From Oligoflexus tunisiensis (lineage in GTDB: Bacteria; Bdellovibrionota_B; Oligoflexia; Oligoflexales; Oligoflexaceae), in contig NZ_BDFO01000001.1 of NCBI RefSeq assembly GCF_001748245.1, positions 5,559,778 to 5,623,777 on the forward strand: a stretch of DNA of 64,000 nt, in the 5' to 3' direction. The notes under the pieces were generated by a model, which saw only the letters and a list, made by a program, of their open reading frames with translations, made no database searches and had not been told where the DNA came from. A program made the position numbers and the translations under genes. Positions 51,580-60,835 of the stretch are shown here, piece after piece; position 1 is the stretch's first letter; each line of letters opens with the position of its first letter.

Positions 51580-53931
51580 TCATAACGAGAGGAAGCAATA
51601 GCCATCCTCGTTGTCTTCATCGCGGCAGATGTTCAAATCACCCGCCGCCGTACCATTGATTTGGCCGCGGTAGTCATTCTCAATGGGCGTATCGCGGTCC
51701 AGCACAAAGCTCGATTCCACAAAAAGATCAAACTTCAACTGAGGCAAACCCTTGTTCGAGCCACCGAAGCTGATGAGGCGCGCGACATCATGAACCCAGG
51801 GAAAATAAAAGTGCGCCTGCTGGGGTCCCTTGGTCAGGATCGCTGTGGAATCGGTCTGATAAAGCGCATAGGAGTTGCTCACATCCATGTACCACGACGT
51901 GGTGGTCCATGGACCCTCCGTCCTGTTTTGAAGTTCCATGGCCATGGGCCCATCCAACTGCGTGGCATAAAGGAAGCTGCGCACATCCGTGAGATTCAAG
52001 ACGCGCAGAACATTCAGTGATGGCCGACGCGTTCCGGGTTCCATCTTTTGCGGAGGGATCACCTTCAAGGACAGCGCATCGGTTGCACGAATCTCACCCG
52101 GACGGCGGCGGCCAATCAGCGCAAGCTGCCCACCCTGACCGTGGATGGCTTCGATGACGCTTTGCACCTTCAGACTTGCGGCATAGGTCGTGATATTCTC
52201 CAGCCAAAGGCCGGTGTGAAATTCGCCCATTTCAGGCCCGCCGATATTTACTTCATGAACCCGCAGCGCCCCTGTCTCCGCTCCGGTGCCCAGACCACGC
52301 ACAGCCACTGTTTTCATTTTCAAGGGATCATGAATCGTCGCGAACTGAAGGCCCTTCAATTCCACCAGTGTGTTGGGTATAGCCTGCACAGCCACCAGAG
52401 TCTGCTGATCACAGGTGATCCGGTTGCAATCCAAAGCGAGCGTGATTTTGGCCTGTGGATTGCCAGTCAGAGTGATCTTCGTGAAGTGCGACCTTGAGGT
52501 GTTGCCCAGGGTCAAGGCATTGCCGCGCACAAAAGCATCGCCCTCCAGCCGCAGCTCCAGCTCGCTCGCCCGGGAGCAGACACCGGTGCTGGGGCGACTG
52601 ATATAGGAACTCACGCTGCCCGGGGTATTCGTCATGCTCGTGGAAAGATCCGTTCCGGCTGGAATGGATCGCACGCAGACCGGCTTTTTTTGAAAGCAGG
52701 GCACGTCGATCATTTCAAAATTCGCGGTGCTTTCCGCCCCCTTCTTCAGGCGATTTTCCCAGGACTCGCTGACACCCTCCACGGGTTGAAATCCAAGCCT
52801 GCTTTTGAAGTCATCGATCGCCTCTTCACAGGCGCGAAACTTGAAGGCACGGCGGCCGGTCAATTCCACCTGAAATTCGGTATCCAGGAATGGATTGCTG
52901 ACCGGCACAAGGTGCAGACGCGAATCCCCAGCCGCTTCCATCAGGATGGGCTCTCCGGCAAGGTCCATGTGCTGGGGCTGAAAGGTTTCGCAGTCGCTGG
53001 TGCAGTAGTCGAGCAGAAGCGTCTTCTCTTCCGGACTGCCTAAAGGTTCAAAGGTTATATCTGTAAGTTTAATACCCAGGCGTTCGCTCATTTGCTGTTC
53101 AAAAGCCTGCGCCTGCTCCGGACTGAAAGACTCCTGTCCATCCAGACGATAGATCATGAAATAAAGACTTTTGCCGGGTTCCTTGGAAAGGTAGCGCAAA
53201 AACCAGGTCGTCTGGCTGTCACCGATCACACTGCGGGTCAGAACCCAGCCTTCCTTATCAGACGCCGACTTTTTCTCATGCGCACAGCTGAACTGAAGAG
53301 TGAGGGCATCCGCTTCCGGACGGAATGGGATCAGAATCGCATCCTCAGGCCGCTCAAGCTGGGCGGCCCACTTCGCGATATTCAGTTTTCGATTCAAGGC
53401 AAAACAGGAGTTCGGAGCCACCACATAAGTCGGACGCGTGACGTCCAACGGATTCCCGATCTGCATGGCTCCATAGCCACCTTTTCCGCTCACGGCATGA
53501 ATCGCGGCAGGACGCCCCTGTTGATCCTGGAGAGGCGTAAAGTCGCTGCTGCAGGTAAACGCTGGAACGGTTTTTCTGTCTCCTTCATCAAACCGGCGAA
53601 TCTCCTCGGCACTCATGACCCGAGGGCGCGTGGCATAATAGCCGAAGAGACTTTGGATCGACTCCTCCCCACAGCCTTCGAACAGCACCTGACGCTTCGC
53701 GCAGGCGCTGTCAAGGGCGGTGACCACAAACTGCTTCCGCAGTCCCGGCTGGGCATTTGTATCGGTTGCATCCGCCTCATGATAGAGGGCAATATCCGGA
53801 GCCTCAAGGGCTCCTGGACACGACAAAGGATTTTGGCCTTCCGTGTTCTGCAGCTCACCTGGCAAAGGCTCACTGCAATGAACAAGGCAGGGCATAAGAG
53901 TCAGCATGACGAGCGATCGGATGATTCTCAT
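51580..53931 (-). CDS. Large lipoprotein, unknown
   Basis: A 783-residue lipoprotein (lipobox PCLVHC) with GGGAG before the ATG. About 20 Cys occur, many in pairs (for example GCGEES, DYCTSDCETF, VPCFQKKPVCVRS). The C-terminal half (about 440-770) has short strand repeats rich in Asn, Gly, Thr and Leu (LELRLEGDAFVRGNALTLG, ITLTGNPQAKITLALDC, LKGLQFATIH) that suggest a right-handed parallel beta-helix; none of the family signatures is clear. It ends in an acidic Cys-containing tail (ICRDEDNEDGYCFLSL). Position in the operon and a 5-bp gap to the gene before it imply joint expression with the other exported proteins. Confidence 0.82.
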   Translation of the reverse strand: MRIIRSLVMLTLMPCLVHCSEPLPGELQNTEGQNPLSCPGALEAPDIALYHEADATDTNAQPGLRKQFVVTALDSACAKRQVLFEGCGEESIQSLFGYYATRPRVMSAEEIRRFDEGDRKTVPAFTCSSDFTPLQDQQGRPAAIHAVSGKGGYGAMQIGNPLDVTRPTYVVAPNSCFALNRKLNIAKWAAQLERPEDAILIPFRPEADALTLQFSCAHEKKSASDKEGWVLTRSVIGDSQTTWFLRYLSKEPGKSLYFMIYRLDGQESFSPEQAQAFEQQMSERLGIKLTDITFEPLGSPEEKTLLLDYCTSDCETFQPQHMDLAGEPILMEAAGDSRLHLVPVSNPFLDTEFQVELTGRRAFKFRACEEAIDDFKSRLGFQPVEGVSESWENRLKKGAESTANFEMIDVPCFQKKPVCVRSIPAGTDLSTSMTNTPGSVSSYISRPSTGVCSRASELELRLEGDAFVRGNALTLGNTSRSHFTKITLTGNPQAKITLALDCNRITCDQQTLVAVQAIPNTLVELKGLQFATIHDPLKMKTVAVRGLGTGAETGALRVHEVNIGGPEMGEFHTGLWLENITTYAASLKVQSVIEAIHGQGGQLALIGRRRPGEIRATDALSLKVIPPQKMEPGTRRPSLNVLRVLNLTDVRSFLYATQLDGPMAMELQNRTEGPWTTTSWYMDVSNSYALYQTDSTAILTKGPQQAHFYFPWVHDVARLISFGGSNKGLPQLKFDLFVESSFVLDRDTPIENDYRGQINGTAAGDLNICRDEDNEDGYCFLSL

Positions 53932-53936
53932 GGATC

Positions 53937-55511
53937 TCAGCTCCCGGATGTCTTGGGAAATAGCATTGTGTCAAAGGCCGCGGGATCTTTCATGCATTGC
54001 TGGGCCTGGGCCGTCGGCATCACGCCACCCGCAAGGTAGGCTGCGGGAAACCCGGCGTCCTTGCAGATGTCCATGACGCGACGCGCGCCACCCGGCAAGG
54101 CAAGGTTGCCGGCCTGTGACGACTGAGGCACCTCGCAGAGCGGATTGATTTCGTAAATCATCAGATTGGTTCCTGTGACTTTGGTGGAGGAACAGATCGT
54201 TTTATATTCCGTTTCCTGATCCCTGGCGCGAATTTCGCAGTAATAAAGAGCACAGAGCGCCCGCGTGAGCTTTTTACTGTTTTCCTCACGATCCTGACCG
54301 AGAGCCTGCAGGGTGCTGGTCATCTTCGCGACCAACACAGGAAGTGAGGCATCCTCCTGCCCCGTCATGGAACCTTTGCCCAGCAGAAACTCCATCTGGG
54401 CTCCAATTTCACTCTGTCGCTTCGTGACATCGAGCAGCTTGTTGTGCGGCTGACCGGAAGCGTCATCGGTGTAAAGTCCGCGTTCCCACTTGTCCGCCAG
54501 ATCATAGAGCGTCTGAGCCCGGTTGATCAGATCGAGATAGGTTTTTTGCAGGGCGGCCACGCGGCTCGGATAGGCTCCGGATGCATCCAGAAGTCCGGTT
54601 TCACTGTCGTAGGTTCCATAGATCCTTTCCAGTTCACCAACGGAGGCCGTGAGCCTGATATTGTGGTCGATCATCGCATCAAAGTTCAGGTTGCTCTTGT
54701 TGAGCGTATCCCGGGTCATGAGAACCTTGCGGGCCAGCATCGCGGAATAGGGAGGAATCTGCGCCTTGATCTTTTTTTCCAGTTCAGGATCCTGTGGATC
54801 CTGGTTAAGATCGATATAATGAGCCATGATTTCAAGGGCGGCGCGCTCAGCAAGAACATTTAGTTCCTGCTCGGATAGCGCCGTGAAATCACCACAGCTG
54901 GTGTCATGAACATCAGCCAGCACATCATTGCCACACTGCCCCATCTTCTCCATCAACCCATCCACGCTGTCCCGTGACGTAGGGCTTTCATACTCCAATT
55001 GAAAACCGGCCCAATCGATATCCCCAAACGCCTCGCGAGCCATTGTTCGGTGAGCACAGAAACGGGTGCGCTGCAGCCGGTTCGCCAAAGCCTTGGGCTC
55101 GCTCAGGATCGTTTGGGCCAGATCGCAGTGCAGGACCCCTTCAAAAAGAGAGGCCACCTGCTTCTGGGCGGGAGCCAGATTGCGGATCGTGCTTTTTTGA
55201 AAGAGTTCGATCAGCGTTTCCTTGGCCTCCCGGGTTTCCGCCTGGCCATGATAAAGGCAAAGCGCCTTCATGAAACCGATCGGAGCCTTCGGCGTGTCCT
55301 CTGTATCGCTCGGAACACGGCCCAGGAGTCTCAGGGTTTCGACCAAGGTATCATCGCAGGCCTTATCGGGACTGCGATCGGAAATGGGTGCCGGGATGAG
55401 CGTTCGTTCCGGCCTGAAGGCCAGATTGATTTCCTCATTAAACTGAGCAAGGGACGCGGTGGCGCTCCCAAGGCTCAGAACAATGCAGAGTTGCGGAATG
55501 AAAGACTTCAT
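53937..55511 (-). CDS. Secreted helical protein, unknown
   Basis: A 524-residue protein with a signal peptide (1-22, SLAQF). The mature part is mainly helical, with several Cys (DKACDDTLVE, KALCLYHG, GVLHCDL, MGQCGNDV, DTSCGDF, CALYYCEI, YKTICSSTK). Pieces such as NLNFDAMIDHNIRLTASVGELERIYG and RVAALQKTYLDLINRAQTLYDLADKWE suggest helical bundles. I recognise no family. It sits between the 1317-residue coiled-coil gene (9 bp before) and the 783-residue lipoprotein (5 bp after). Confidence 0.82.
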   Translation of the reverse strand: MKSFIPQLCIVLSLGSATASLAQFNEEINLAFRPERTLIPAPISDRSPDKACDDTLVETLRLLGRVPSDTEDTPKAPIGFMKALCLYHGQAETREAKETLIELFQKSTIRNLAPAQKQVASLFEGVLHCDLAQTILSEPKALANRLQRTRFCAHRTMAREAFGDIDWAGFQLEYESPTSRDSVDGLMEKMGQCGNDVLADVHDTSCGDFTALSEQELNVLAERAALEIMAHYIDLNQDPQDPELEKKIKAQIPPYSAMLARKVLMTRDTLNKSNLNFDAMIDHNIRLTASVGELERIYGTYDSETGLLDASGAYPSRVAALQKTYLDLINRAQTLYDLADKWERGLYTDDASGQPHNKLLDVTKRQSEIGAQMEFLLGKGSMTGQEDASLPVLVAKMTSTLQALGQDREENSKKLTRALCALYYCEIRARDQETEYKTICSSTKVTGTNLMIYEINPLCEVPQSSQAGNLALPGGARRVMDICKDAGFPAAYLAGGVMPTAQAQQCMKDPAAFDTMLFPKTSGS

Positions 55512-55520
55512 GGGTTCATC

Positions 55521-58500
55521 CTAGATGGAAAAAGGAGTTGTAAAGTTGAAGCCAATTCTCAAATTGCGCTTTTCAAAACAGGTTTTGATCGTCAAAGGAT
55601 CCATGGCATCCAGAGCCACCTCATAGGTTCCGACCAGCGGAGCTCCCAGATAACGCAGGGCCCGGGGCTGACGGGTTTGAGGATCCACAAATTCCTCAGG
55701 AATGCTGTCGCCATTCGTGAAGAAATTCATATAGGTTTTAAACATGGATTCATCCAAATGAGGACTCAGAACATCGACCCTTGCGGCATCCACCGCCAAC
55801 TGCGGGACAGCCTCACCCTGGGCATTGCTGAGCGGGAGATAGCGCACGCCAAAGCCGAGATGCCGGACGATGACCTTCGGATCGCAGTTCCGATCCTTGC
55901 CATCGGGAAGTCCCGGGCCTTCCAGACCAAGGACGATATTCACCACGCTCATGTTATAGTAGGTGCGCATGATGAGAGGTTCCCACTGCATGAACGAACC
56001 ATTCTGCTTGATGTAGTCCTCGTAGTGCGCGCTGTTTCCGGGCGGCATGGCTTCATGCGTGATTTCAAAGCGCGCACGGCCTTTGCCGAGGAGTTCCTGC
56101 ATAAACCCACTGTCCGCGGGCATGATGAAATCCGCCTTGCGGACCACCACCGGGCTTTCATCAAAGGCAAGGGAATCGCTGCTGCAGTGGAAGGGAAGAT
56201 CCGTCAGCTGCGAGCAGTTTTGCACGGCCTTCATCAAATCCTCGTAATTCAGGATATAAGGAACGAGGTCCTCCTGCTGGCCTTTGCCTTTCAGCGTCGC
56301 CAGGGTATTAAGCCGGCTGCGGTAAAGGTTGTAGAGGAAATTCACATAGTGCATCTTTTCCTTTTTCGCGCGCAGATATTCATTGGCTCCGCGCGTCAGA
56401 TCCGCTGCGACGACCTGCGAGGCGAAGAACATTTCCCTCTGCTGATCAAAGGAATCCGGTTTCTTCGCCAGGGCCAGGATTTCCTGGCGCTTGACGCTGA
56501 TCGCGGAGGCGATCTCATCCAGACCGGCCTTCATACTGGCTGTCAGATCAAGCGCCTTTTTATCCACGGTCTCGATCTGCTCCTCGATGCTGGCGATTTC
56601 CCGGGCCAGACCCTTGATTTGCGCCGTGAGGCTCTCGGTATCCGACTCCAAGATCTCCACCACCTGCTTCAGTTGGCTTGCCGTCAAAAGACTCATCTTA
56701 TTCTGAAGCTGAGTCATCAGCTCATGGATGATCTGCTGTTCGGCATTGGACTTGGCCTGAAGATCCTTGACCTCATCGGCTGTCTTCTCAACCATCGATT
56801 TGCGTTTGGCCGCATTGGTCACGAGTGCCGCGAGGCGGTGGATATCCACGTCGATGCCCTTCTTTTGGATGTGAAGGCCTTCGATGGCGGCTCGCAGTGA
56901 CGCTTTTTGATGCTGTTCCTGTTCGATCTGGCTTTGCACCATTTTGATATCGAAAGCCGTGAGGCTGTTTTCAGACTTCATCCTGTCGAGTTCGCGTTTG
57001 ATCTTGTTGATCTCGGCGTCGATGCGCTGGGCTTCAGCATCCAAATTGCTCATCTGGAAATCCTTCTCGATCAGAAATTTGCTGGCATCCGCCATGATCG
57101 TGATGGTTTCGTTCTGCAGCTGCAGATCCTGACCGGTGATATCGGCCAGGGTACGGTTCATGACGAGTTCCTTCAGATTGCCCGGTTTGTACTGCTTGAT
57201 CGTGGCTTCAAGCTGCTGCTCGAGTTCAGCCTTGGCACGTTCCAGCGCTTTGACTTCCGAAGCATAGTTGACTTCCATCTGGGCAATCTCATTCATCCCA
57301 TTCCAGATATCCATCGCAACGTCATAGGCCGACTTGGCTTTTTCACCCAGATCGATTTCCGTGGTCAGCATGGGCCCCAGGCCTGCGACACCGGTTGTGA
57401 CGCGAATGCCCGCCGCCGCCGTGCGCAAGGCTCCGGCCACCGAGGTGATCACCGTGTGCGCACCCTTGGAGACACCCAGACCAACCATGGCGGTCTTCAG
57501 GAGCCGAAGATTTTCCTCAAGGATGCGCTTTCTCTCTTCGAACTTGGGTTTTTCCACCTGTTCAAAGATCGCCATTTCCTTTTCATGGGTTTCACGCGCG
57601 ATCTTTTCGAGAGAACCGAAAGCTGCACAAGGATTCGATCCTGAGGCTGCACCGGGTACGGCACTCGGCGCGGTCAAAAGACATTGACGCAGGGAGCTGA
57701 TATTTTTTGTGAGCTTTTCACCCTTTTCACCGAAAAATTCCCGGCGCATCTGCAAGAGGCTCCTCCAGTATGCCTCTTCCGAAACCTGCACGGACGGTGT
57801 GGGGCAGGAGCCCCCTCCATCGCTGTCGCTAAATCCGTCCGCTGAACCCTTCAGGCGTGCTTTCTGAGCGATGAGAGCGCAGATCCCCATGACCAGCGGT
57901 TTGCGGGAATCCTGATAAACTTCGGTGCTGGACTTTTGAAATTTGGCGATCAGGTTGTTCAGCTCGTTGATCTTCGCATCATGGGCCTTGATGTCAGCTT
58001 CATGCGCGGCGATGGTTTTATCCAGCGCCTGGGAATCCGTCCGGCGAATCTTGACCTGCTGCTCCAGACTATCAATTTCAGACTTGAGCTGTTCGATCTG
58101 CAGAGCAAGGTTCAGGTTCGACAGGTTGACATCGATCATCCAGCGGTATTCATCGCGTTTCTCACGTGCGGAGTCGCGAGCCAGCGACGTCAGATCCACT
58201 TCAGCCTGTTTTTTGATCAGGTCCTGCTGCGTTTCCGCCTGTTTTTTGGCCTTGGCCAATTCCAGCTGCAGGCGATTGATGGCGTTGTTGCGTTCGAGGA
58301 TATCGGCCTGCTTGCTCAGAATGCGGCCTTTGAGGTCGTTTTCCGACAGGGCCGTTTCAAAGTTGCGCTGGATGGAGGCGGCGGTTTCATGCAGCTGGGC
58401 TATTTCATAGCTTTTCAGCTCGATACTGCGCGTGTCACGAATTCTTTGATTTTCCATGCCGCGCCGGTCTTCATCGAGCTTCACCGCCTCCCAGCTCTTG

Positions 58501-59474
58501 ATGATGTCATCCACCCGGTCTTCAAGAACGGCGATGGAATTCAGCTGAGCCGCGAGACTCTGGAGCAGATCCTCTGACTTTTTGGTGGTAAAGACCTCGG
58601 GATCGATGTTGAGAAACAGGTTTCCCTTCTGAATGGAACGGAGTCTTTCAATCGTGTCGTTCTTCAGGCGGGAGAGTTCAAAGTACTCGCTGGCAAAGGC
58701 GTCCGTATTCGGGAGGTCGATCAGAGCTTCCTGGATAACCCAGGAAGCGTCTTCGTACTTTTTGGCTGCAAAATACGTCTCGGTTCCGTTGTTGCCGGCC
58801 AGCTGCTGGGTCACGTCCTCGCCCAGAAGGCGCATTTTCAGGGTTTCAGCACGGGTCCGCGATATGCTTTGATAAAGACTGTCCCCATGAGCCAGTATCA
58901 AACGGGCCTTGATTGCGGTCAGGCGTGCCTGCTGCCGTAGAAAGTTATTGAAGGATTCCGAGCGTCCTCCATTCTTCTCATCAGGCGCCGCGGGCAATTC
59001 ATGGCTGCCGAAATTCATCCGCGACAGCTGCAAAAGGCCCTGATCCACGATCCTCAGCCCGCCGAGAACGCCCTGCTCCATGTTGACTTTCTCGAGACGG
59101 GATTTGCTGCCATTGCTGATATAAGGCAGCTCAGACACCATAAACAGAAAAACTTCCGCGCGTTTCGCGAAACATTCGGAATCGCAGATCTGTCCCTGGA
59201 ACGTTTCCTTGGTCATGCTCGCAGGGGGAACACAACTCAGGAGCCAGCTTTCGATATCATAGGAGTAGGCGCTCATATGGTTAAAATCCGCATGAGTGAG
59301 CGCGACACTCAAAAGAGCAATGCGGCGGTTGATAAATTTCCGGGCTTCCGTCACATGACGGGAATCACAGAGAGGTTTGGCTTCCGTCAGCGGATCCTGA
59401 GCACTCGGCTCGGCATTCGCAGCATGGCTTGCCATCAGACCAAGAAACAGGGTTATCAGCACATATCGTTTCAT
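55521..59474 (-). CDS. Giant secreted coiled-coil protein
   Basis: The ATG at 59474 has GCGGGA upstream; a TTG at 59480 overlaps the previous stop and is less likely. The product has 1317 residues. A signal peptide (1-22, ANAEP) and a Cys-containing helical head (about 25-260) come first. A long coiled coil covers about 270-535. A Cys-bearing segment (CALIAQKARLK, GGGSCPTPS) leads to helices and a Gly/Ala/Val-rich hydrophobic stretch at about 665-705 (GLGVSKGAHTVITSVAGAL and onward). A second coiled coil spans about 715-1050. A strand-rich C-terminal domain of about 250 residues ends in LRIGFNFTTPFSI. Coiled coil, hydrophobic pair, coiled coil and beta domain recall pore-forming Tc-toxin A subunits; this is only a layout resemblance. 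Confidence 0.85.
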   Translation of the reverse strand: MKRYVLITLFLGLMASHAANAEPSAQDPLTEAKPLCDSRHVTEARKFINRRIALLSVALTHADFNHMSAYSYDIESWLLSCVPPASMTKETFQGQICDSECFAKRAEVFLFMVSELPYISNGSKSRLEKVNMEQGVLGGLRIVDQGLLQLSRMNFGSHELPAAPDEKNGGRSESFNNFLRQQARLTAIKARLILAHGDSLYQSISRTRAETLKMRLLGEDVTQQLAGNNGTETYFAAKKYEDASWVIQEALIDLPNTDAFASEYFELSRLKNDTIERLRSIQKGNLFLNIDPEVFTTKKSEDLLQSLAAQLNSIAVLEDRVDDIIKSWEAVKLDEDRRGMENQRIRDTRSIELKSYEIAQLHETAASIQRNFETALSENDLKGRILSKQADILERNNAINRLQLELAKAKKQAETQQDLIKKQAEVDLTSLARDSAREKRDEYRWMIDVNLSNLNLALQIEQLKSEIDSLEQQVKIRRTDSQALDKTIAAHEADIKAHDAKINELNNLIAKFQKSSTEVYQDSRKPLVMGICALIAQKARLKGSADGFSDSDGGGSCPTPSVQVSEEAYWRSLLQMRREFFGEKGEKLTKNISSLRQCLLTAPSAVPGAASGSNPCAAFGSLEKIARETHEKEMAIFEQVEKPKFEERKRILEENLRLLKTAMVGLGVSKGAHTVITSVAGALRTAAAGIRVTTGVAGLGPMLTTEIDLGEKAKSAYDVAMDIWNGMNEIAQMEVNYASEVKALERAKAELEQQLEATIKQYKPGNLKELVMNRTLADITGQDLQLQNETITIMADASKFLIEKDFQMSNLDAEAQRIDAEINKIKRELDRMKSENSLTAFDIKMVQSQIEQEQHQKASLRAAIEGLHIQKKGIDVDIHRLAALVTNAAKRKSMVEKTADEVKDLQAKSNAEQQIIHELMTQLQNKMSLLTASQLKQVVEILESDTESLTAQIKGLAREIASIEEQIETVDKKALDLTASMKAGLDEIASAISVKRQEILALAKKPDSFDQQREMFFASQVVAADLTRGANEYLRAKKEKMHYVNFLYNLYRSRLNTLATLKGKGQQEDLVPYILNYEDLMKAVQNCSQLTDLPFHCSSDSLAFDESPVVVRKADFIMPADSGFMQELLGKGRARFEITHEAMPPGNSAHYEDYIKQNGSFMQWEPLIMRTYYNMSVVNIVLGLEGPGLPDGKDRNCDPKVIVRHLGFGVRYLPLSNAQGEAVPQLAVDAARVDVLSPHLDESMFKTYMNFFTNGDSIPEEFVDPQTRQPRALRYLGAPLVGTYEVALDAMDPLTIKTCFEKRNLRIGFNFTTPFSI

Positions 59475-59476
59475 AA

Positions 59477-60823
59477 TCAATTCCCGCTTTTAAGGGCTTG
59501 AAAATAGGAGAGCAGCATCGCAACCTTGCTTGACAGCTCCACCTGAGCCGGATCATCCACCAGTGTTTCCCGTGCCTCCTTATACAGCTCCGCAGTCGCC
59601 ATGAGGCAGCGGTTGAAGTTTTCCTGATTGGCCGCGGCATTCGCTGCGTCCTGTGCCGAGCTGAGGATCTTTGAGATATCCTGGCAGACGCTGACCTTGG
59701 CCTTCTGTTCGGCCGTCAGCATGGGCAGGCGGGCAACGCTTTCAAGGTCATTCAGAAAAGGTTTCAGGGCACCTTCAAATTTGTCCAGAGCCTGGTGGGC
59801 CACCGTGATCTGATCGCTGCCCCTGCCCATATTATTGATCTTTTCCTCGATCTTCTTCAGGAGGGATTTGGTGGTGCCGTTATCGGTATACAGAAGAAGA
59901 AGGTCGCTCTTGATCATCATGAGGAGGCTATTGGTATCGCGGAAGCCCCGATTCAATGCGGACACCTTGTCGATGGGAATGGCCACATGGCTTTTGCTCA
60001 CGACGGCCTGCAAATCATCCTTGCGGTTATTGATGACATTGTCGTGCTTTTCGATGGCCCGATTCATCGCTTCGATCAGGGTGTTTTCAATTCTTCTTTT
60101 GACGATGGCTTCATCCTCAGCGCGGCTGAGTTTGGTTTGAAAGCGGCAGAGCTGAGCCGGAATTCTGGCAAAACCACGCGAGGCATCACGTATGAAATGC
60201 TGAACGCCACTCGCATAGCCGGCCCAGCCATCGGGAACCTGATCCATCGTCAGATCCTGCAGGGACTCGGCGAAGGATTGCGCCCGGCTGTAGTACATGC
60301 ATTTTTGATTCATGCGTTCGGCCAGAAGAAACAGGACAACATTCGCCGTAAAGCGTTCGATATCCAGGCCGTTCTGTCTTTTCATCAGAGTCTGGCTGAA
60401 GTCAGCGGGTGCCTTGCGATCTTCGACGGCTCCCACGTGGAGCTGATATTTCTGTGCCAGCCCTTCGATCTTATGCAGACTGCCGTAGAGCAGGCGGCCC
60501 TGATCGGCGTTCAGGCTTTTCACCGGAAAGTAATTCACCACCTGTCCGGCATCACCCTGGGCCGCAGCCGCCACAGCCCGAGGACTGGCATCCCCGTTCA
60601 GATTGAGGTCCTGAGCCCCGAGGACGAGCAGTTCCCGGCTGAGAACATCATCCATAAGGCTTTGGAAAAGGGGGTCATCCCCGCCTGCAGCATAGACTTG
60701 CTCCCAGGATTTTTGCAGTTCCTCCGCGGTGTATTTCATCTGGGGTGTTGCCGCCAGGGCCTGGAGGCTCAGGAAGCCTCCGAGGACCAGAGCGCAGCCC
60801 GATATTTTTGCCAGGTAGTTCAT
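59477..60823 (-). CDS. Secreted helical protein, unknown
   Basis: A 448-residue protein with a signal peptide (1-24, QALAAT) and AAGGGA before the ATG. The mature part is nearly all helix: a segment around DIERFTANVVLFLLAERMNQKCMYY near 165, long helices IKSDLLLLYTDNGTTKSLLKKIEEKIN (in part) and a C-terminal helical hairpin. Three or four Cys lie far apart. I recognise no family. Its stop codon lies 2 bp before the ATG of the giant coiled-coil gene, so the two should be made in step. It may be a bundle-forming partner of that protein. Confidence 0.82.
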   Translation of the reverse strand: MNYLAKISGCALVLGGFLSLQALAATPQMKYTAEELQKSWEQVYAAGGDDPLFQSLMDDVLSRELLVLGAQDLNLNGDASPRAVAAAAQGDAGQVVNYFPVKSLNADQGRLLYGSLHKIEGLAQKYQLHVGAVEDRKAPADFSQTLMKRQNGLDIERFTANVVLFLLAERMNQKCMYYSRAQSFAESLQDLTMDQVPDGWAGYASGVQHFIRDASRGFARIPAQLCRFQTKLSRAEDEAIVKRRIENTLIEAMNRAIEKHDNVINNRKDDLQAVVSKSHVAIPIDKVSALNRGFRDTNSLLMMIKSDLLLLYTDNGTTKSLLKKIEEKINNMGRGSDQITVAHQALDKFEGALKPFLNDLESVARLPMLTAEQKAKVSVCQDISKILSSAQDAANAAANQENFNRCLMATAELYKEARETLVDDPAQVELSSKVAMLLSYFQALKSGN

Positions 60824-60835
60824 GTTGCTGTCCCT

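Noticed and set aside
54999..56900. 633-codon plus-strand open frame
   Set aside because: It spans two well-supported minus-strand genes with signal peptides and ribosome sites; its protein looks like a mirror of coiled-coil codons.
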